NCBI GenBank assembly: GCA_022376925.1
Contig: JAIOJX010000026.1
Span: 198,996,400 to 199,060,399 of the forward strand
Source of the DNA: Tragulus kanchil
Lineage: Eukaryota > Chordata > Mammalia > Artiodactyla > Tragulidae
Reading direction: 5' to 3'
DNA length: 64,000 nt
Position 1 is the stretch's first letter, and the number at the start of each line of letters is the position of its first letter. Shown here piece by piece: positions 13,205 to 25,631 of this stretch. A model generated the notes under the pieces. The model saw only the letters and a program-made list of their open reading frames with translations, was not told the origin of the DNA and searched no databases. The position numbers were made by a program, and so were the translations under genes.

Positions 13205-15228
13205 TATATAAGGATTCATACACACACACAGTATGCATGAAGCCAAACAATCAAGCAAAAGACAAGAAATTTGGTCCACTGTCCAGATCTCTCTGAATTA
13301 GGTCTTCTGCATCAAGATAGAAAAACATCAAGACTATTAGCTTTTTCCATTTTTCAACAGGTGTTTTGGTATTTTGGTATCAACCAATTAAAATAAACTT
13401 TTCTCTCTCCTATCACACCATGGCAAAAGGTTGATCCAGGGGTAGAAATGAACCAAATGTATTTGGATGACATCATGTGAAGAGAGAAAATCAAATGCAG
13501 GCCCTTTAATAAAGGATAATTGTTCTTTCTGTTGCATCAAGTTTATTTTATGGATTATATTCAGAACATATCACTGAAGCTAATCCATTGTTACATTTTG
13601 TGACATTCTTGCAAGCTCTAAAGATCTATCAAATTAGTTTGCCATCAAGGATGGATTTAAGAAAAGTGATGACTCTACGCTTTTGCTTTTGAGTTCCCAA
13701 ATTTTTTAGGTAGTGAAATCAAAGGAACAAATGGCAAATAGACATTACTCAGATAGCTAGGAAAAAGTGATTTTGCTTATTTCAACAATAATAGTCGATA
13801 TATTCAATTGACTCTGTTGGTGTAAACCATGAACTAATTCTTATTTACTTTCTACAAAAGAATATTGTGCTTCCCACTGTGATGGCTCATTGGTAAAGAA
13901 TTCACCTGCAGTGCAAGAGACTCAGGAGTCCCTAGGCTCATTCTCTTGCTGTCTCGTTTTTAGTGTTATTCTTGGATGTTGTATCCTGGCTTCTTAAGAT
14001 TCACATTCATTCAACATGGAAGAGGTAGTGCCATCCTTTTTTTGATTAGGCCCTCTTTGGAAGGCTTAAGAAAAAAAAATTTTTTTTAGGTTTAAAGTGA
14101 ATTTCTTTATACCATCAACAATAAAAAAAACAAAAGTAAGTGCCTACAGAAATGGCTGCTTACCAAGTCAGTAATAACATTTACAAAATATATTGCAGTT
14201 TGCATGCTGCAAAGGGCTTCTTAAGGGTAACGGGTCGCAGGCAATTATTGATAAGAAAGAATGATAGTCCTCCAGAGAACTGGGCAATCAGCGTGAAAGC
14301 ACTCCACATAGAGTCGGGACTTCTGAATTTCAGACATGACCTGTATTAACTTGTAACAGTCCAAGGCAGGAGTGCTATACAGTAGAGATTTATAACTGGT
14401 GTTATTTCCTTAAATCACACCATAGATTACCATCCTTGATTCATCATAATAGTATGGAAAACCAGTCCAAGGCCAACAGTATCCCTCATACATGAACAGA
14501 CCTGCTATATAAGGATTCATACACACACACAGTATGCATGAAGCCAAACAATCAAGCAAAAGACAAGAAATTTGGTCCACTGTCCAGATCTCTCTGAATT
14601 AGGTCTTCTGCATCAAGATAGAAAAACATCAAGACTATTAGCTTTTCCATTTTCAACAGGTGTTTTGGTATTTTGGTATCAACCAATTAAAATAAACTTT
14701 TCTCTCTCCTATCACACCATGGCAAAAGGTTGATCCAGGGGTAGAAATGAACCAAATGTATTTGGATGACATCATGTGAAGAGAGAAAATCAAATGCAGG
14801 CCCTTTAATAAAGGATAATTGTTCTTTCTGTTGCATCAAGTTTATTTTATGGATTATATTCAGAACATATCACTGAAGCTAATCCATTGTTACATTTTGT
14901 GACATTCTTGCAAGCTCTAAAGATCTATCAAATTAGTTTGCCATCAAGGATGGATTTAAGAAAAGTGATGACTCTACGCTTTTGCTTTTGAGTTCCCAAA
15001 TTTTTTAGGTAGTGAAATCAAAGGAACAAATGGCAAATAGACATTACTCAGATAGCTAGGGAAAAAGTGATTTTGCTTATTTGAACAATAATAGTCGATA
15101 TATTCAATTGACTCTGTTGGTGTAAACCATGAACTAATTCTTATTTAATTTCTACAAAAGAATATTGTGCTTCCCACTGTGATGGCTCATTGGTAAAGAA
15201 TTCACCTGCAGTGCAAGAGACTCAGGAG
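12603..15228. repeat. Tandem duplicated block 6 (period about 1301)
   Basis: 12603-13931 is repeated at 14002-15228. The second copy lacks about 125 bases at 14199 and has extra A/T runs at 14036-14130. Filler at 13932-14001 matches neither copy. Together with block 5, part of this sequence is present three times. Confidence 0.92.
13869..13933 (+). mobile_element. Bov-tA SINE head, cut at block junction
   Basis: The first 65 bases of the SINE seen complete at 15169. It stops at the filler of block 6, so the break is a junction effect. Confidence 0.7.
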
Positions 15229-15380
15229 ACATGGTTCAATCCCTGGGTCAAGAAGATCCCCTGGAGGAGAAAATGGCAACTTATGCTAGTATTCTTACCT
15301 GAAAAACCCCATGGACGAAGGAGTCTGGCAGACTACAATTCAAAGGGTCACAAAGAGTCAGCCACGATTGAGCATGCAAA
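15169..15380 (+). mobile_element. Bov-tA SINE, copy 1
   Basis: Sense element: GCTTCCCACTGTGATGGCTC head, a B-box-like GGTTCAATCCC, then the BovB-derived tail ending near CACAAAGAGTCAGCCACGAT. Diverged but nearly full length. Confidence 0.8.
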
Positions 15381-15799
15381 GAATATTGTACTAATTGAAA
15401 ACTCTATTCACTGTTACTGAAAACAATGGGGAGAAATGAATAGTAGTCAGTTATTCTTATATACCGTACTGTGCCTTCAGCAATTTCACAAATTAAAATG
15501 ATGTAGCAGGTATAAGAAGTGTAGGGTCCTGGGACATTACCAATGGAGGATGATAGCATGGAGTAGAAGAGAGTAGAAGGAAGTCCTTGTTCCCTGCCTC
15601 TTTTTTTCAAAATCATTATCTTTCTCACTGTGATAAGAGAGATGAGTGTTTTGGCGAGAATACTGGCAAAACTGCTGAATTAAAAAGAAACCTGAATACA
15701 AAAGCTCAACAAAGGTCTATTTTTCACAATAGTCTGAAATTAGGGGTGAGGTTGTAACAGCAGAAGACCTCACTCACTGGATTATTCAGGTTCTCAGTC

Positions 15800-16174
15800 A
15801 GTGTTCATTTAAAAGTGCTATAACAGAATACTATAGACTGGGTGGCTTAAACAACCAGCATGTATTTCTCACAATTCTGGAGGCTGGGAATGTCTGAGAT
15901 CAAGGCATCAGCAGATCCAGTATTTGGTGAGGGCATGACACCTGGATTGCCTATGGCCAGCTCCTCTATGCTCACCTGGCAGAGAGAAAAGCAAAAAGGC
16001 CCATTCACCTGTCTCCTCTTATAAGGGCACCAATCCCAGATATGAGAGTCCCACCCTCATGACTTAATCACCTCCCAAAGGCCCCATCTCCTAAGAGCAA
16101 TGGCTTGAGTGCTAGGAGTTCAACGTAACAACTGGGGGTGAAGAAGGGAGACATTAACATTCAGTCCATAATAA
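15800..16174 (-). mobile_element. MLT1-type MaLR LTR, antisense, copy 1
   Basis: The plus strand reads the reverse complement of an MLT1 LTR: AGACTGGGTGGCTTAAACAA, TTTCTCACAATTCTGGAGGC, ATGACTTAATCACCTCCCAA and TTCAGTCCATAAT in the expected order over about 375 bases. An ancient solo LTR of an ERVL-MaLR element; no internal genes are present. Confidence 0.8.
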
Positions 16175-16320
16175 GGTGCATTATTTATTATCTGTTTTCT
16201 TTTCTGCAGAAGTGGTACCTACATACTTGCTCATGAACCAACTTTGTTAGCAACCTCACTGACACACTTCAAAAGACTTGGTTAAACCTGATAATATTAA
16301 TTTCTACAAAAGAATATTGT

Positions 16321-16532
16321 GCTTCCCACTGTGATGGCTCATTGGTAAAGAATTCACCTGCAGTGCAAGAGACTCAGGAGACATGGTTCAATCCCTGGGT
16401 CAAGAAGATCCCCTGGAGGAGAAAATGGCAACTTATGCTAGTATTCTTACCTGAAAAACCCCATGGACGAAGGAGTCTGGCAGACTACAATTCAAAGGGT
16501 CACAAAGAGTCAGCCACGATTGAGCATGCAAA
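16321..16532 (+). mobile_element. Bov-tA SINE, copy 2
   Basis: Same element at spacing 1152 in block 7. Confidence 0.8.
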
Positions 16533-16951
16533 GAATATTGTACTAATTGAAAACTCTATTCACTGTTACTGAAAACAATGGGGAGAAATGAATAGTAGTC
16601 AGTTATTCTTATATACCGTACTGTGCCTTCAGCAATTTCACAAATTAAAATGATGTAGCAGGTATAAGAAGTGTAGGGTCCTGGGACATTACCAATGGAG
16701 GATGATAGCATGGAGTAGAAGAGAGTAGAAGGAAGTCCTTGTTCCCTGCCTCTTTTTCAAAATCATTATCTTTCTCACTGTGATAAGAGAGATGAGTGTT
16801 TTGGCGAGAATACTGGCAAAACTGCTGAATTAAAAAGAAACCTGAATACAAAAGCTCAACAAAGGTCTATTTTTCACAATAGTCTGAAATTAGGGGTGAG
16901 GTTGTAACAGCAGAAGACCTCACTCACTGGATTATTCAGGTTCTCAGTCAG

Positions 16952-17326
16952 TGTTCATTTAAAAGTGCTATAACAGAATACTATAGACTGGGTGGCTTAA
17001 ACAACCAGCATGTATTTCTCACAATTCTGGAGGCTGGGAATGTCTGAGATCAAGGCATCAGCAGATCCAGTATTTGGTGAGGGCATGACACCTGGATTGC
17101 CTATGGCCAGCTCCTCTATGCTCACCTGGCAGAGAGAAAAGCAAAAAGGCCCATTCACCTGTCTCTTCTTATAAGGGCACCAATCCCAGGTATGAGAGTC
17201 CCACCCTCATGACTTAATCACCTCCCAAAGGCCCCATCTCCTAAGAGCAATGGCTTGAGTGCTAGGAGTTCAACGTAACAACTGGGGGTGAAGAAGGGAG
17301 ACATTAACATTCAGTCCATAATAAGG
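16952..17326 (-). mobile_element. MLT1-type MaLR LTR, antisense, copy 2
   Basis: Duplicate of 15800-16174 in block 7. Confidence 0.8.
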
Positions 17327-17945
17327 TGCATTATTTATTATCTGTTTTCTTTTCTGCAGAAGTGGTACCTACATACTTGCTCATGAACCAACTTTGTTAG
17401 CAACCTCACTGACACACATGCAACTCATTCTGGTTTAATTTGCTTTTCTATTTAAATGAGGTTAAGGATCCTCATCTGTATAATCGCTATTTGATCTCCT
17501 TTGCTAAATGCTTTCTGTTTATGCGATGTGCCCTCCCCTCTTTTTTTAAATCACATTTCTAGATGATTTTTTAAACTCTTGGTGACTATGGGAAACACTG
17601 TCCAGTTATGTGTTTCAGATAAACTTTAGAAGAGAAACTTTAGAGCTTTTATCGCTCTTTCAAAGAATGTTTCCCTTGTCTTTATCCTCAAATTAGCCCT
17701 TTTGGAAGTAATCCTTCATGTATACAAAAATCACCAATTACATTGACTATAAATAAATATTTTTAGAAAGGAAACACAGTGTTCAGAAGTTGGTATATAA
17801 TATTCACTTAAGTGCTCATTGAATCAAGGAATAAATTATGGATGGATGGATTAAAATCGGTATTGCAATAGGAAAACTTTTAAGGGTATTTTCTTTTTGA
17901 CATAAAATTAACTAGCAAATTTAAAATTAATATCAGTTAGTTGGG

Positions 17946-18282
17946 GACTTCCCCTGGTGGTCCAGTGGGTAAAGACACCGCCCTGCAGTGCAAGGGGCGC
18001 CGGTTCGATCCCTGGCTTGGGAAGATCCCACGTGCCGCGGAGCGGCTGGACCGATGTGTCCAATCACCAAGCCGGAACTCTGGAGCGCATGCTCCCAGAG
18101 CCAGTGCTCTGCAGCAACAGACGCCACCACGATGGGAGGCCCACAGGAACCAAAGAACATGAAAATAGATGAAAATAGAGAAATGGAAGACCAATGGAAG
18201 TGGCCCGCCCGCTCCCCTCCCTCCCCAACCCGACTCCCACTCAAAATATAAATAAATAAATAAATCTTTAAAAAAAAAATCT
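17946..18282 (+). mobile_element. CHR-type SINE with target-site duplication, copy 1
   Basis: Sense element: CTTCCCCTGGTGGTCCAGTG head, GGTTCGATCCCTGGC B box, CCACGTGCCGCGGAGCGGCTG core, then a long tail ending in AAATAAATAAATAAATC and A9. It is flanked by the 10-base target-site duplication GTTAGTTGGG at 17936-17945 and 18283-18292. The intact flank and tail suggest a fairly recent insertion. Confidence 0.85.
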
Positions 18283-18730
18283 GTTAGTTGGGAAACTTTT
18301 GACTTAAAGAAAAAAAAATGCCCAGCTTTAGTGACTTTAGAATAGAAATGTATCCTCTCCAGTAACAAGAAGCCTAAAGTAGACAGTTTCAGTGTTGCCA
18401 ATTCAGCAGCACAATGGATGCGTCGAGAAACAGGCTCTTCCCCTCATCTTCCTGGTGGCCCCAGCACACTGCTGCTCACCCTTAGGGTTGCCCACTCATG
18501 GCTGCAAAATAACTACAGCAGCTTTAGACATCACGTTCTCATCAACTGCGTAAAGGCAGGATAAAGGTTACAAGCATCTTCTGAAGGGCATCTTCTTATC
18601 AATGCAGATAGGTTCCCTTCTGCTCTAAGAAATTTCACTTCGATTGAACTTTAGAAAAACTTTAAGCTTTTCCTCTTTCAAAGAATGTTTCCTTGTCTTT
18701 ATCCTCAAATTAGCCCTTTTGGAAGTATTC

Positions 18731-18991
<261 letters not shown>

Positions 18992-19529
18992 CACTTACAC
19001 ACTGCAACTCATTCTGGTTTAATTTGCTTTTCTATTTAAATGAGGTTAAGGATCCTCATCTGTATAATCGCTATTTGATCTCCTTTGCTAAATGCTTTCT
19101 GTTTATGCGATGTGCCCTCCCCTCTTTTTTTAAATCACATTTCTAGATGATTTTTTAAACTCTTGGTGACTATGGGAAACACTGTCCAGTTATGTGTTTC
19201 AGATAAACTTTAGAAGAGAAACTTTAGAGCTTTTATCGCTCTTTCAAAGAATGTTTCCCTTGTCTTTATCCTCAAATTAGCCCTTTTGGAAGTAATCCTT
19301 CATGTATACAAAAATCACCAATTACATTGACTATAAATAAATATTTTTAGAAAGGAAACACAGTGTTCAGAAGTTGGTATATAATATTCACTTAAGTGCT
19401 CATTGAATCAAGGAATAAATTATGGATGGATGGATTAAAATCGGTATTGCAATAGGAAAACTTTTAAGGGTATTTTCTTTTTGACATAAAATTAACTAGC
19501 AAATTTAAAATTAATATCAGTTAGTTGGG

Positions 19530-19863
19530 GGCTTCCCCTGGTGGTCCAGTGGGTAAAGACACCGCCCTGCAGTGCAAGGGGCGCCGGTTCGATCCCTGGC
19601 TTGGGAAGATTCCACGTGCCGCGGAGCGGCTGGACCGATGTGTCCAATCACCAAGCCGGAACTCTGGAGCGCATGCTCCCAGAGCCAGTGCTCTGCAGCA
19701 ACAGACGCCACCACGATGGGAGGCCCACAGGAACCAAAGAACATGAAAATAGATGAAAATAGAGAAATGGAAGACCAATGGAAGTGGCCCGCCCTCGCTC
19801 CCTCCCCAACCCGACTCCCACTCAAAATATAAATAAATAAATAAATCTTTAAAAAAAAAATCT
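19530..19863 (+). mobile_element. CHR-type SINE with target-site duplication, copy 2
   Basis: Same insertion in the second copy of block 8, again with GTTAGTTGGG on both sides (19520-19529 and 19864-19873). Three bases are missing near 19795 relative to copy 1. Confidence 0.85.
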
Positions 19864-20495
19864 GTTAGTTGGGAAACTTTTGACTTAAAGAAAAAAAAAT
19901 GCCCAGCTTTAGTGACTTTAGAATAGAAATGTATCCTCTCCAGTAACAAGAAGCCTAAAGTAGACAGTTTCAGTGTTGCCAATTCAGCAGCACAATGGAT
20001 GCGTCGAGAAACAGGCTCTTCCCCTCATCTTCCTGGTGGCCCCAGCACACTGCTGCTCACCCTTAGGGTTGCCCACTCATGGCTGCAAAATAACTACAGC
20101 AGCTTTAGACATCACGTTCTCATCAACTGCGTACAAAGGCAGGATAAAAGGTTACAAGCATCTTCTGAAGGGCATCTTCTTATCATCGAGAACTTGCCCA
20201 GAACCCCTTCGCTAGCACACTCACTCGTTCATTTCCTTCTCTAGCTGGGTCACAGGTGCACTGCTAAACTGACCGTTGGCAAAGAGTTATGGGTTCTCCA
20301 CAATGGCTTTATAAAAATGATGATTAATCCGACAGGGGCATTGCTCCCTCCCTGACCACATTGCTGCTTGCACCTGAACAGGTTTAGAGTTTTGTGTGCT
20401 AGGAAGAATGTGGGAAGGACTGGGAGATGACCGGTGGGCAGACAGCTAACTTTGCATTAGTTACAAAATTTTCCAGAATAACTTTATCTATCTAT

Positions 20496-20502
<7 letters not shown>

Positions 20503-20528
<26 letters not shown>
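20503..20528. repeat. TG dinucleotide microsatellite, copy 1
   Basis: About 13 TG units after CTATCTATACC. The duplicate at 21763 is two to three units longer. Confidence 0.9.
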
Positions 20529-20529
<1 letters not shown>

Positions 20530-20569
20530 TGTGTAGTGGGACAGAAAAGGGATGATTTTATTTTATTTA

Positions 20570-20712
20570 AAGCATATTTATTTTATTTTATTTATTTTTT
20601 GGCCTGAAGGATCTGCATGGCATGCAGGATCTTCCCTGCTACCACAGATGGAAACCATGGCCCCTGCAATGCAAGTACAGACTCTTAACTACCGGACCAC
20701 CAGGGAAGTCCC
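20570..20712 (-). mobile_element. Short tRNA-derived SINE (CHR family), antisense, copy 1
   Basis: TTTATTTTATTTATTTTTTG tail and CGGACCACCAGGGAAGTCCC head in reverse complement. The body is shorter than the elements at 17946 or 42266. Confidence 0.7.
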
Positions 20713-21757
20713 GTAGGTGATATTTTAATAACTATGGCTTTTCCATATTCTGGGAAGTGAAGAATTATACCGTCAAATGATTGCTTTTTTGCATCAGTGG
20801 TACAGCCCTTCTAGTTACTTCTTCAGAAAAACTAGTAGGAAAACAAGGATCTTGGGGCTTACATCTAGCTAAGTGTGACCATGGGGAAGGGACTGTTCTG
20901 AGCAGGAGTGGGCCCCACATAGCAGCAGGCAGGGCCCAGTGTGAGAGGACCACTCACAGACCCCAAGAGCAGGGACTCCCAATATTGATTTTCAAGTTTT
21001 CCTTTCCTGCACTGAAACATCCTTAGGAGAGAAAGCGGCAAGCATTCAGTAAATCTTCTCAACTGCATCCCAATGTCACCTTTTATTAATTGTAACTCCT
21101 GGTAAATTATACTTCAGTAGAGTCTTTTTAAAAGTGATCAACACAGCAGCTAGGAACAGGAAGTAATCAGCAACACTGAACATGCTCCGAATCTTTCCTC
21201 TCCAGTAACAAGAAGCCTAAAGTAGACAGTTTCAGTGTTGCCAATTCAGCAGCACAATGGATGCGTCGAGAAACAGGCTCTTCCCCTCATCTTCCTGGTG
21301 GCCCCAGCACACTGCTGCTCACCCTTAGGGTTGCCCACTCATGGCTGCAAAATAACTACAGCAGCTTTAGACATCACGTTCTCATCAACTGCATACAAAG
21401 GCAGGATAAAAGGTTACAAGCATCTTCTGAAGGGCATCTTCTTATCATCGAGAACTTGCCCAGAACCCCTTCGCTAGCACACTCACTCATTCATTTCCTT
21501 CTCTAGCTGGGTCACAGGTGCACTGCTAAACTGACCGTTGGCAAAGAGTTATGGGTTCTCCACAATGGCTTTATAAAAATGATGATTAATCCGACAGGGG
21601 CATTGCTCCCTCCCTGACCACATTGCTGCTTGCACCTGAACAGGTTTAGAGTTTTGTGTGCTAGGAAGAATGTGGGAAGGACTGGGAGATGACCGGTGGG
21701 CAGACAGCTAACTTTGCATTAGTTACAAAATTTTCCAGAATAACTTTATCTATCTAT

Positions 21758-21762
<5 letters not shown>

Positions 21763-21791
<29 letters not shown>
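21763..21791. repeat. TG dinucleotide microsatellite, copy 2
   Basis: About 15 TG units; duplicate of 20503-20528 in block 9 with a different length. Confidence 0.9.
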
Positions 21792-21793
<2 letters not shown>

Positions 21794-21830
21794 TGTGTAG
21801 TGGGACAGAAAAGGGATGATTTTATTTTAT

Positions 21831-21977
21831 TTAAAGCATATTTATTTTATTTTATTTATTTTTTGGCCTGAAGGATCTGCATGGCATGCAGGATCTTCCC
21901 TGCTACCACAGATGGAAACCATGGCCCCTGCAATGCAAGTACAGACTCTTAACTACCGGACCACCAGGGAAGTCCCG
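21831..21977 (-). mobile_element. Short tRNA-derived SINE (CHR family), antisense, copy 2
   Basis: Duplicate of 20570-20712 in block 9. Confidence 0.7.
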
Positions 21978-22331
21978 TAGGTGATATTTTAATAACTATG
22001 GCTTTTCCATATTCTGGGAAGTGAAGAATTATACCGTCAAATGATTGCTTTTTTGCATCAGTGGTACAGCCCTTCTAGTTACTTCTTCAGAAAAACTAGT
22101 AGGAAAACAAGGATCTTGGGGCTTACATCTAGCTAAGTGTGACCATGGGGAAGGGACTGTTCTGAGCAGGAGTGGGCCCCACATAGCAGCAGGCAGGGCC
22201 CAGGTGAGAGAGGACCACTCACAGACCCCAAGAGCAGGGACTCCCAATATTGATTTTCAAGTTTTCCTTTCCTGCACTGAAACATCCTTAGGAGAGAAAG
22301 CGGCAAGCATTCAGTAAATCTTCTCAACTGC

Positions 22332-24770
22332 ATCCCAATGTCACCTTTTTATTAATTGTAACTCCTGGTAAATTATACTTCAGTAGAGTCTTTTTTAAAA
22401 AGTGATCAACACAGCAGCTAGGAACAGGAAGTAATCAGCAACACTGAACATGCTCCGTGAATCTTTAGAAACACCAGTCTGAAGGTTTGCACTTTTCAGG
22501 GTTATTTAAGGTGAAGGATTAAGTTGATTTGTTTGAATATTAAATAAGTGATGGACTGAAAAGTCTGGAGATCTTGGAGACTTGGTTATAACAGCAACTG
22601 GATGCCTTTTTTTTTGTTTTCATGGTACCTCAACTGCTCTCTGGGTACCTTAGTGCTCACAAACAGAAAACTGTTCTCACATATGCACACATATGGATTG
22701 TATACTTTTCTGTTTTGAGGATAGCAGAAAGGAGTTATGGACAGAGTTTGGTTCCTTGGTGAGCTGCAAGATTAACAAGCACTGGAACTGCCCACCCCCA
22801 CTCCCAGAAACTTCCCCAGCTTTATCATGTCAGACTGAATGCATCTCACCAAGAGGCAGGATAGCAAAATAGTGAGACAAAGATGATGAGTAAAACCAGG
22901 GGTTGTTTAAGACCATGGGTGGTACTTAGGAGATGGTAATTTATAAGAGACCACGGTGGCATATGTAATCCCTAGTCAGCCAGGTGCAGGAGTAAGAGCT
23001 TGTATGGTAAAAACTGAAAAACAAAACAGACATCTCTATTGGTCCTTTACTCCATCTTGTTGCTAAGAATTTATATTTGTGTCACTTGGGATTCTTTGTT
23101 GTTGAAAATGGCAGAAATCTCAACTTAAGATGACTAAAGCAAATAACAACAATAAAAAAAAGACCCGAGTTTTGTATCTGACAGTCTGAAGTCTAGTGTT
23201 AACTTATAGGAAAATTCACCTGAATGCCAAGTCCATGAGAAATCACCAGGACTCAGTTTATCTCTCGTTGATTTTTTCCTACTGTATCTTTTTTTGGTGG
23301 CAAGATGACAAAGGTATGTCTGCACCACCCCTACCCCATCCTCCTAGGTTCAACTTCAATAAAAGAAAAACTGTTACTTAGTTTCTCAGTTGCCTTGGAC
23401 TCTTCCTGACTCCATGGACTGTAGCTCACCAGGTTCCTCTATCCATGGGATTTCCCAGGGAAGAAAACTGGAGTGGATTTCCATTTGCTTCTCCGGGATC
23501 TTCCCAACCCAGGGATCGAACCTGCTCTTGCACTGGCAGGACCAGAAGGAATCCCAATGTCACCTTTTTATTAATTGTAACTCCTGGTAAATTATACTTC
23601 AGTAGAGTCTTTTTTAAAAAGTGATCAACACAGCAGCTAGGAACAGGAAGTAATCAGCAACACTGAACATGCTCCGTGAATCTTTAGAAACACCAGTCTG
23701 AAGGTTTGCACTTTTCAGGGTTATTTAAGGTGAAGGATTAAGTTGATTTGTTTGAATATTAAATAAGTGATGGACTGAAAAGTCTGGAGATCTTGGAGAC
23801 TTGGTTATAACAGCAACTGGATGCCTTTTTTTTTGTTTTCATGGTACCTCAACTGCTCTCTGGGTACCTTAGTGCTCACAAACAGAAAACTGTTCTCACA
23901 TATGCACACATATGGATTGTATACTTTTCTGTTTTGAGGATAGCAGAAAGGAGTTATGGACAGAGTTTGGTTCCTTGGTGAGCTGCAAGATTAACAAGCA
24001 CTGAACTGCCCACCCCCACTCCCAGAAACTTCCCCAGCTTTATCATGTCAGACTGAATGCATCTCACCAAGAGGCAGGATAGCAAAATAGTGAGACAAAG
24101 ATGATGAGTAAAACCAGGGGTTGTTTAAGACCATGGGTGGTACTTAGGAGATGGTAATTTATAAGAGACCACGGTGGCATATGTAATCCCTAGTCAGCCA
24201 GGTGCAGGAGTAAGAGCTTGTATGGTAAAACTGAAAAACAAAACAGACATCTCTATTGGTCCTTTACTCCATCTTGTTGCTAAGAATTTATATTTGTGTC
24301 ACTTGGGATTCTTTGTTGTTGAAAATGGCAGAAATCTCAACTTAAGATGACTAAAGCAAATAACAACAATAAAAAAAAGACCCGAGTTTTGTATCTGACA
24401 GTCTGAAGTCTAGTGTTAACTTATAGGAAAATTCACCTGAATGCCAAGTCCATGAGAAATCACCAGGACTCAGTTTATCTCTCGTTGATTTTTTTCCTAC
24501 TGTATCTTTTTCTGGTGGCAAGATGACAAAGGTATGTCTGCACCACCCCTACCCCATCCTCCTAGGTTCAACTTCAATAAAAGAAAAACTGTTACTTAGT
24601 TTCTCAGTTGCCTTGGACTCTTCCTGACTCCATGGACTGTAGCTCACCAGGTTCCTCTATCCATGGGATTTCCCAGGGAAGAAAACTGGAGTGGATTTCC
24701 ATTTGCTTCTCCGGGGGATCTTCCCAACCCAGGGATCGAACCTGCGTCTCTTGCACTGGCAGGCAGATTT
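22332..24770. repeat. Tandem duplicated block 10 (period 1219)
   Basis: 22332-23550 is repeated at 23551-24770. The first copy of the Bov-tA at its right end has lost short stretches next to the junction. Confidence 0.95.
23376..23557 (-). mobile_element. Bov-tA SINE, antisense, copy 1 (damaged at junction)
   Basis: Same insertion as 24596-24797, but the head side has lost bases near 23495 and 23525-23550, where block 10 joins its second copy. Confidence 0.75.
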
Positions 24771-24797
24771 TTTACCACTGATTCACCAGGGAATCCC
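24596..24797 (-). mobile_element. Bov-tA SINE, antisense, copy 2 (complete)
   Basis: Reverse complement of a near full-length Bov-tA: TTTCTCAGTTGCCTTGGACT tail, CAGGGATCGAACCTGCGTCT B-box region, and ATTCACCAGGGAATCCC head. Confidence 0.85.
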
Positions 24798-25631
24798 AGA
24801 AAATAAAAATAAGAAACAAATATTACCAAAAGTATCTTTGCATCTTATTGGCTCTGACAGGTTCCATGACTATCCCTAAATGAATGAAGTTTCCAAGTAA
24901 AAGAAATGCTTTGATTGGATTGGTTGGAATGTCTCTACAAGTGAAGAGATACAGTGTCTCTAGAAGTCTATTGACAGGAAAGAGTTAATCTTTTTGTAAT
25001 AAACACAAACCCAAAAGGGAATTTTATTTTTTTCCTGTGAGAAACAATCATCTTATCTATTTGTCTAACAGTGGACTTAACAAAAATATATATACTTTAT
25101 TAGGCTTTGCTGCTTTTCTCGAACTCTCAGCTTCACAGAGTTGCTGCAGGATGTTGCCTTCTGGCATGCTGGCACGACAGTTAATGCTTATTTTGAAAGA
25201 AGTCATTGTAACTCTAGTCAACCATTTCTAACTACAGCCATATGACAGTTCCTCCCTCTTAAATGGCTTGTAGAGGTACCTGTGGAAACAACTATTGCTG
25301 ATGAAAATACATAACCCAGGACCAATTACACACCATTAGGATGATACTTTGCAACTTGTGGAAACAAACTGATGTCTCTGATTTTTGCTGGGTTTTGATT
25401 TTTTGGGAAAATAAAGAAAAATAAAAGATGCGAGCATCTGAGAGTCTCAGAAACATGCTGGCAGATAGTGAGTGTCTTCAGTCTCCAAGTACCTCTCTAG
25501 AAGGTAAGGAGGTGAGAGGAAGACTGTCCCCTTACTTCCTGCTATTATTATGTTTCCAACTCCATGTTAACTGAAGTCAGCTTCCACACTGCAGCATGAG
25601 GCAGGACTTTATTTTATTTTACTTGTTCCTT
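24798..25631. other. No gene recognised
   Basis: Unique sequence between the block 10 SINE and the probable SLC35D3 3' flank; nothing identified. Confidence 0.6.

Larger units (their letters stand above)
15150..17418. repeat. Tandem duplicated block 7 (period 1152)
   Basis: 15150-16266 is repeated at 16302-17418 with very few differences. The unit holds a Bov-tA SINE and an MLT1 LTR. Confidence 0.95.
19938..22457. repeat. Tandem duplicated block 9 (period 1262)
   Basis: 19938-21190 is repeated at about 21200-22457. The first part of this unit is also in block 8, so 18354-18600 exists three times. The copies differ in the length of a TG microsatellite. Confidence 0.95.

Noticed and set aside
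17946..18282. tRNA genes suggested by B-box words such as GGTTCGATCCC
   Set aside because: These lie in the tRNA-derived heads of Bov-tA and CHR SINEs. No intact cloverleaf with acceptor pairing was seen.
17933..18401. Frames of 70-154 codons over CHR SINEs, also near 8692-9067, 37137-37504 and 42226-42588
   Set aside because: They are translations of SINE sequence, recurring wherever the SINE occurs.
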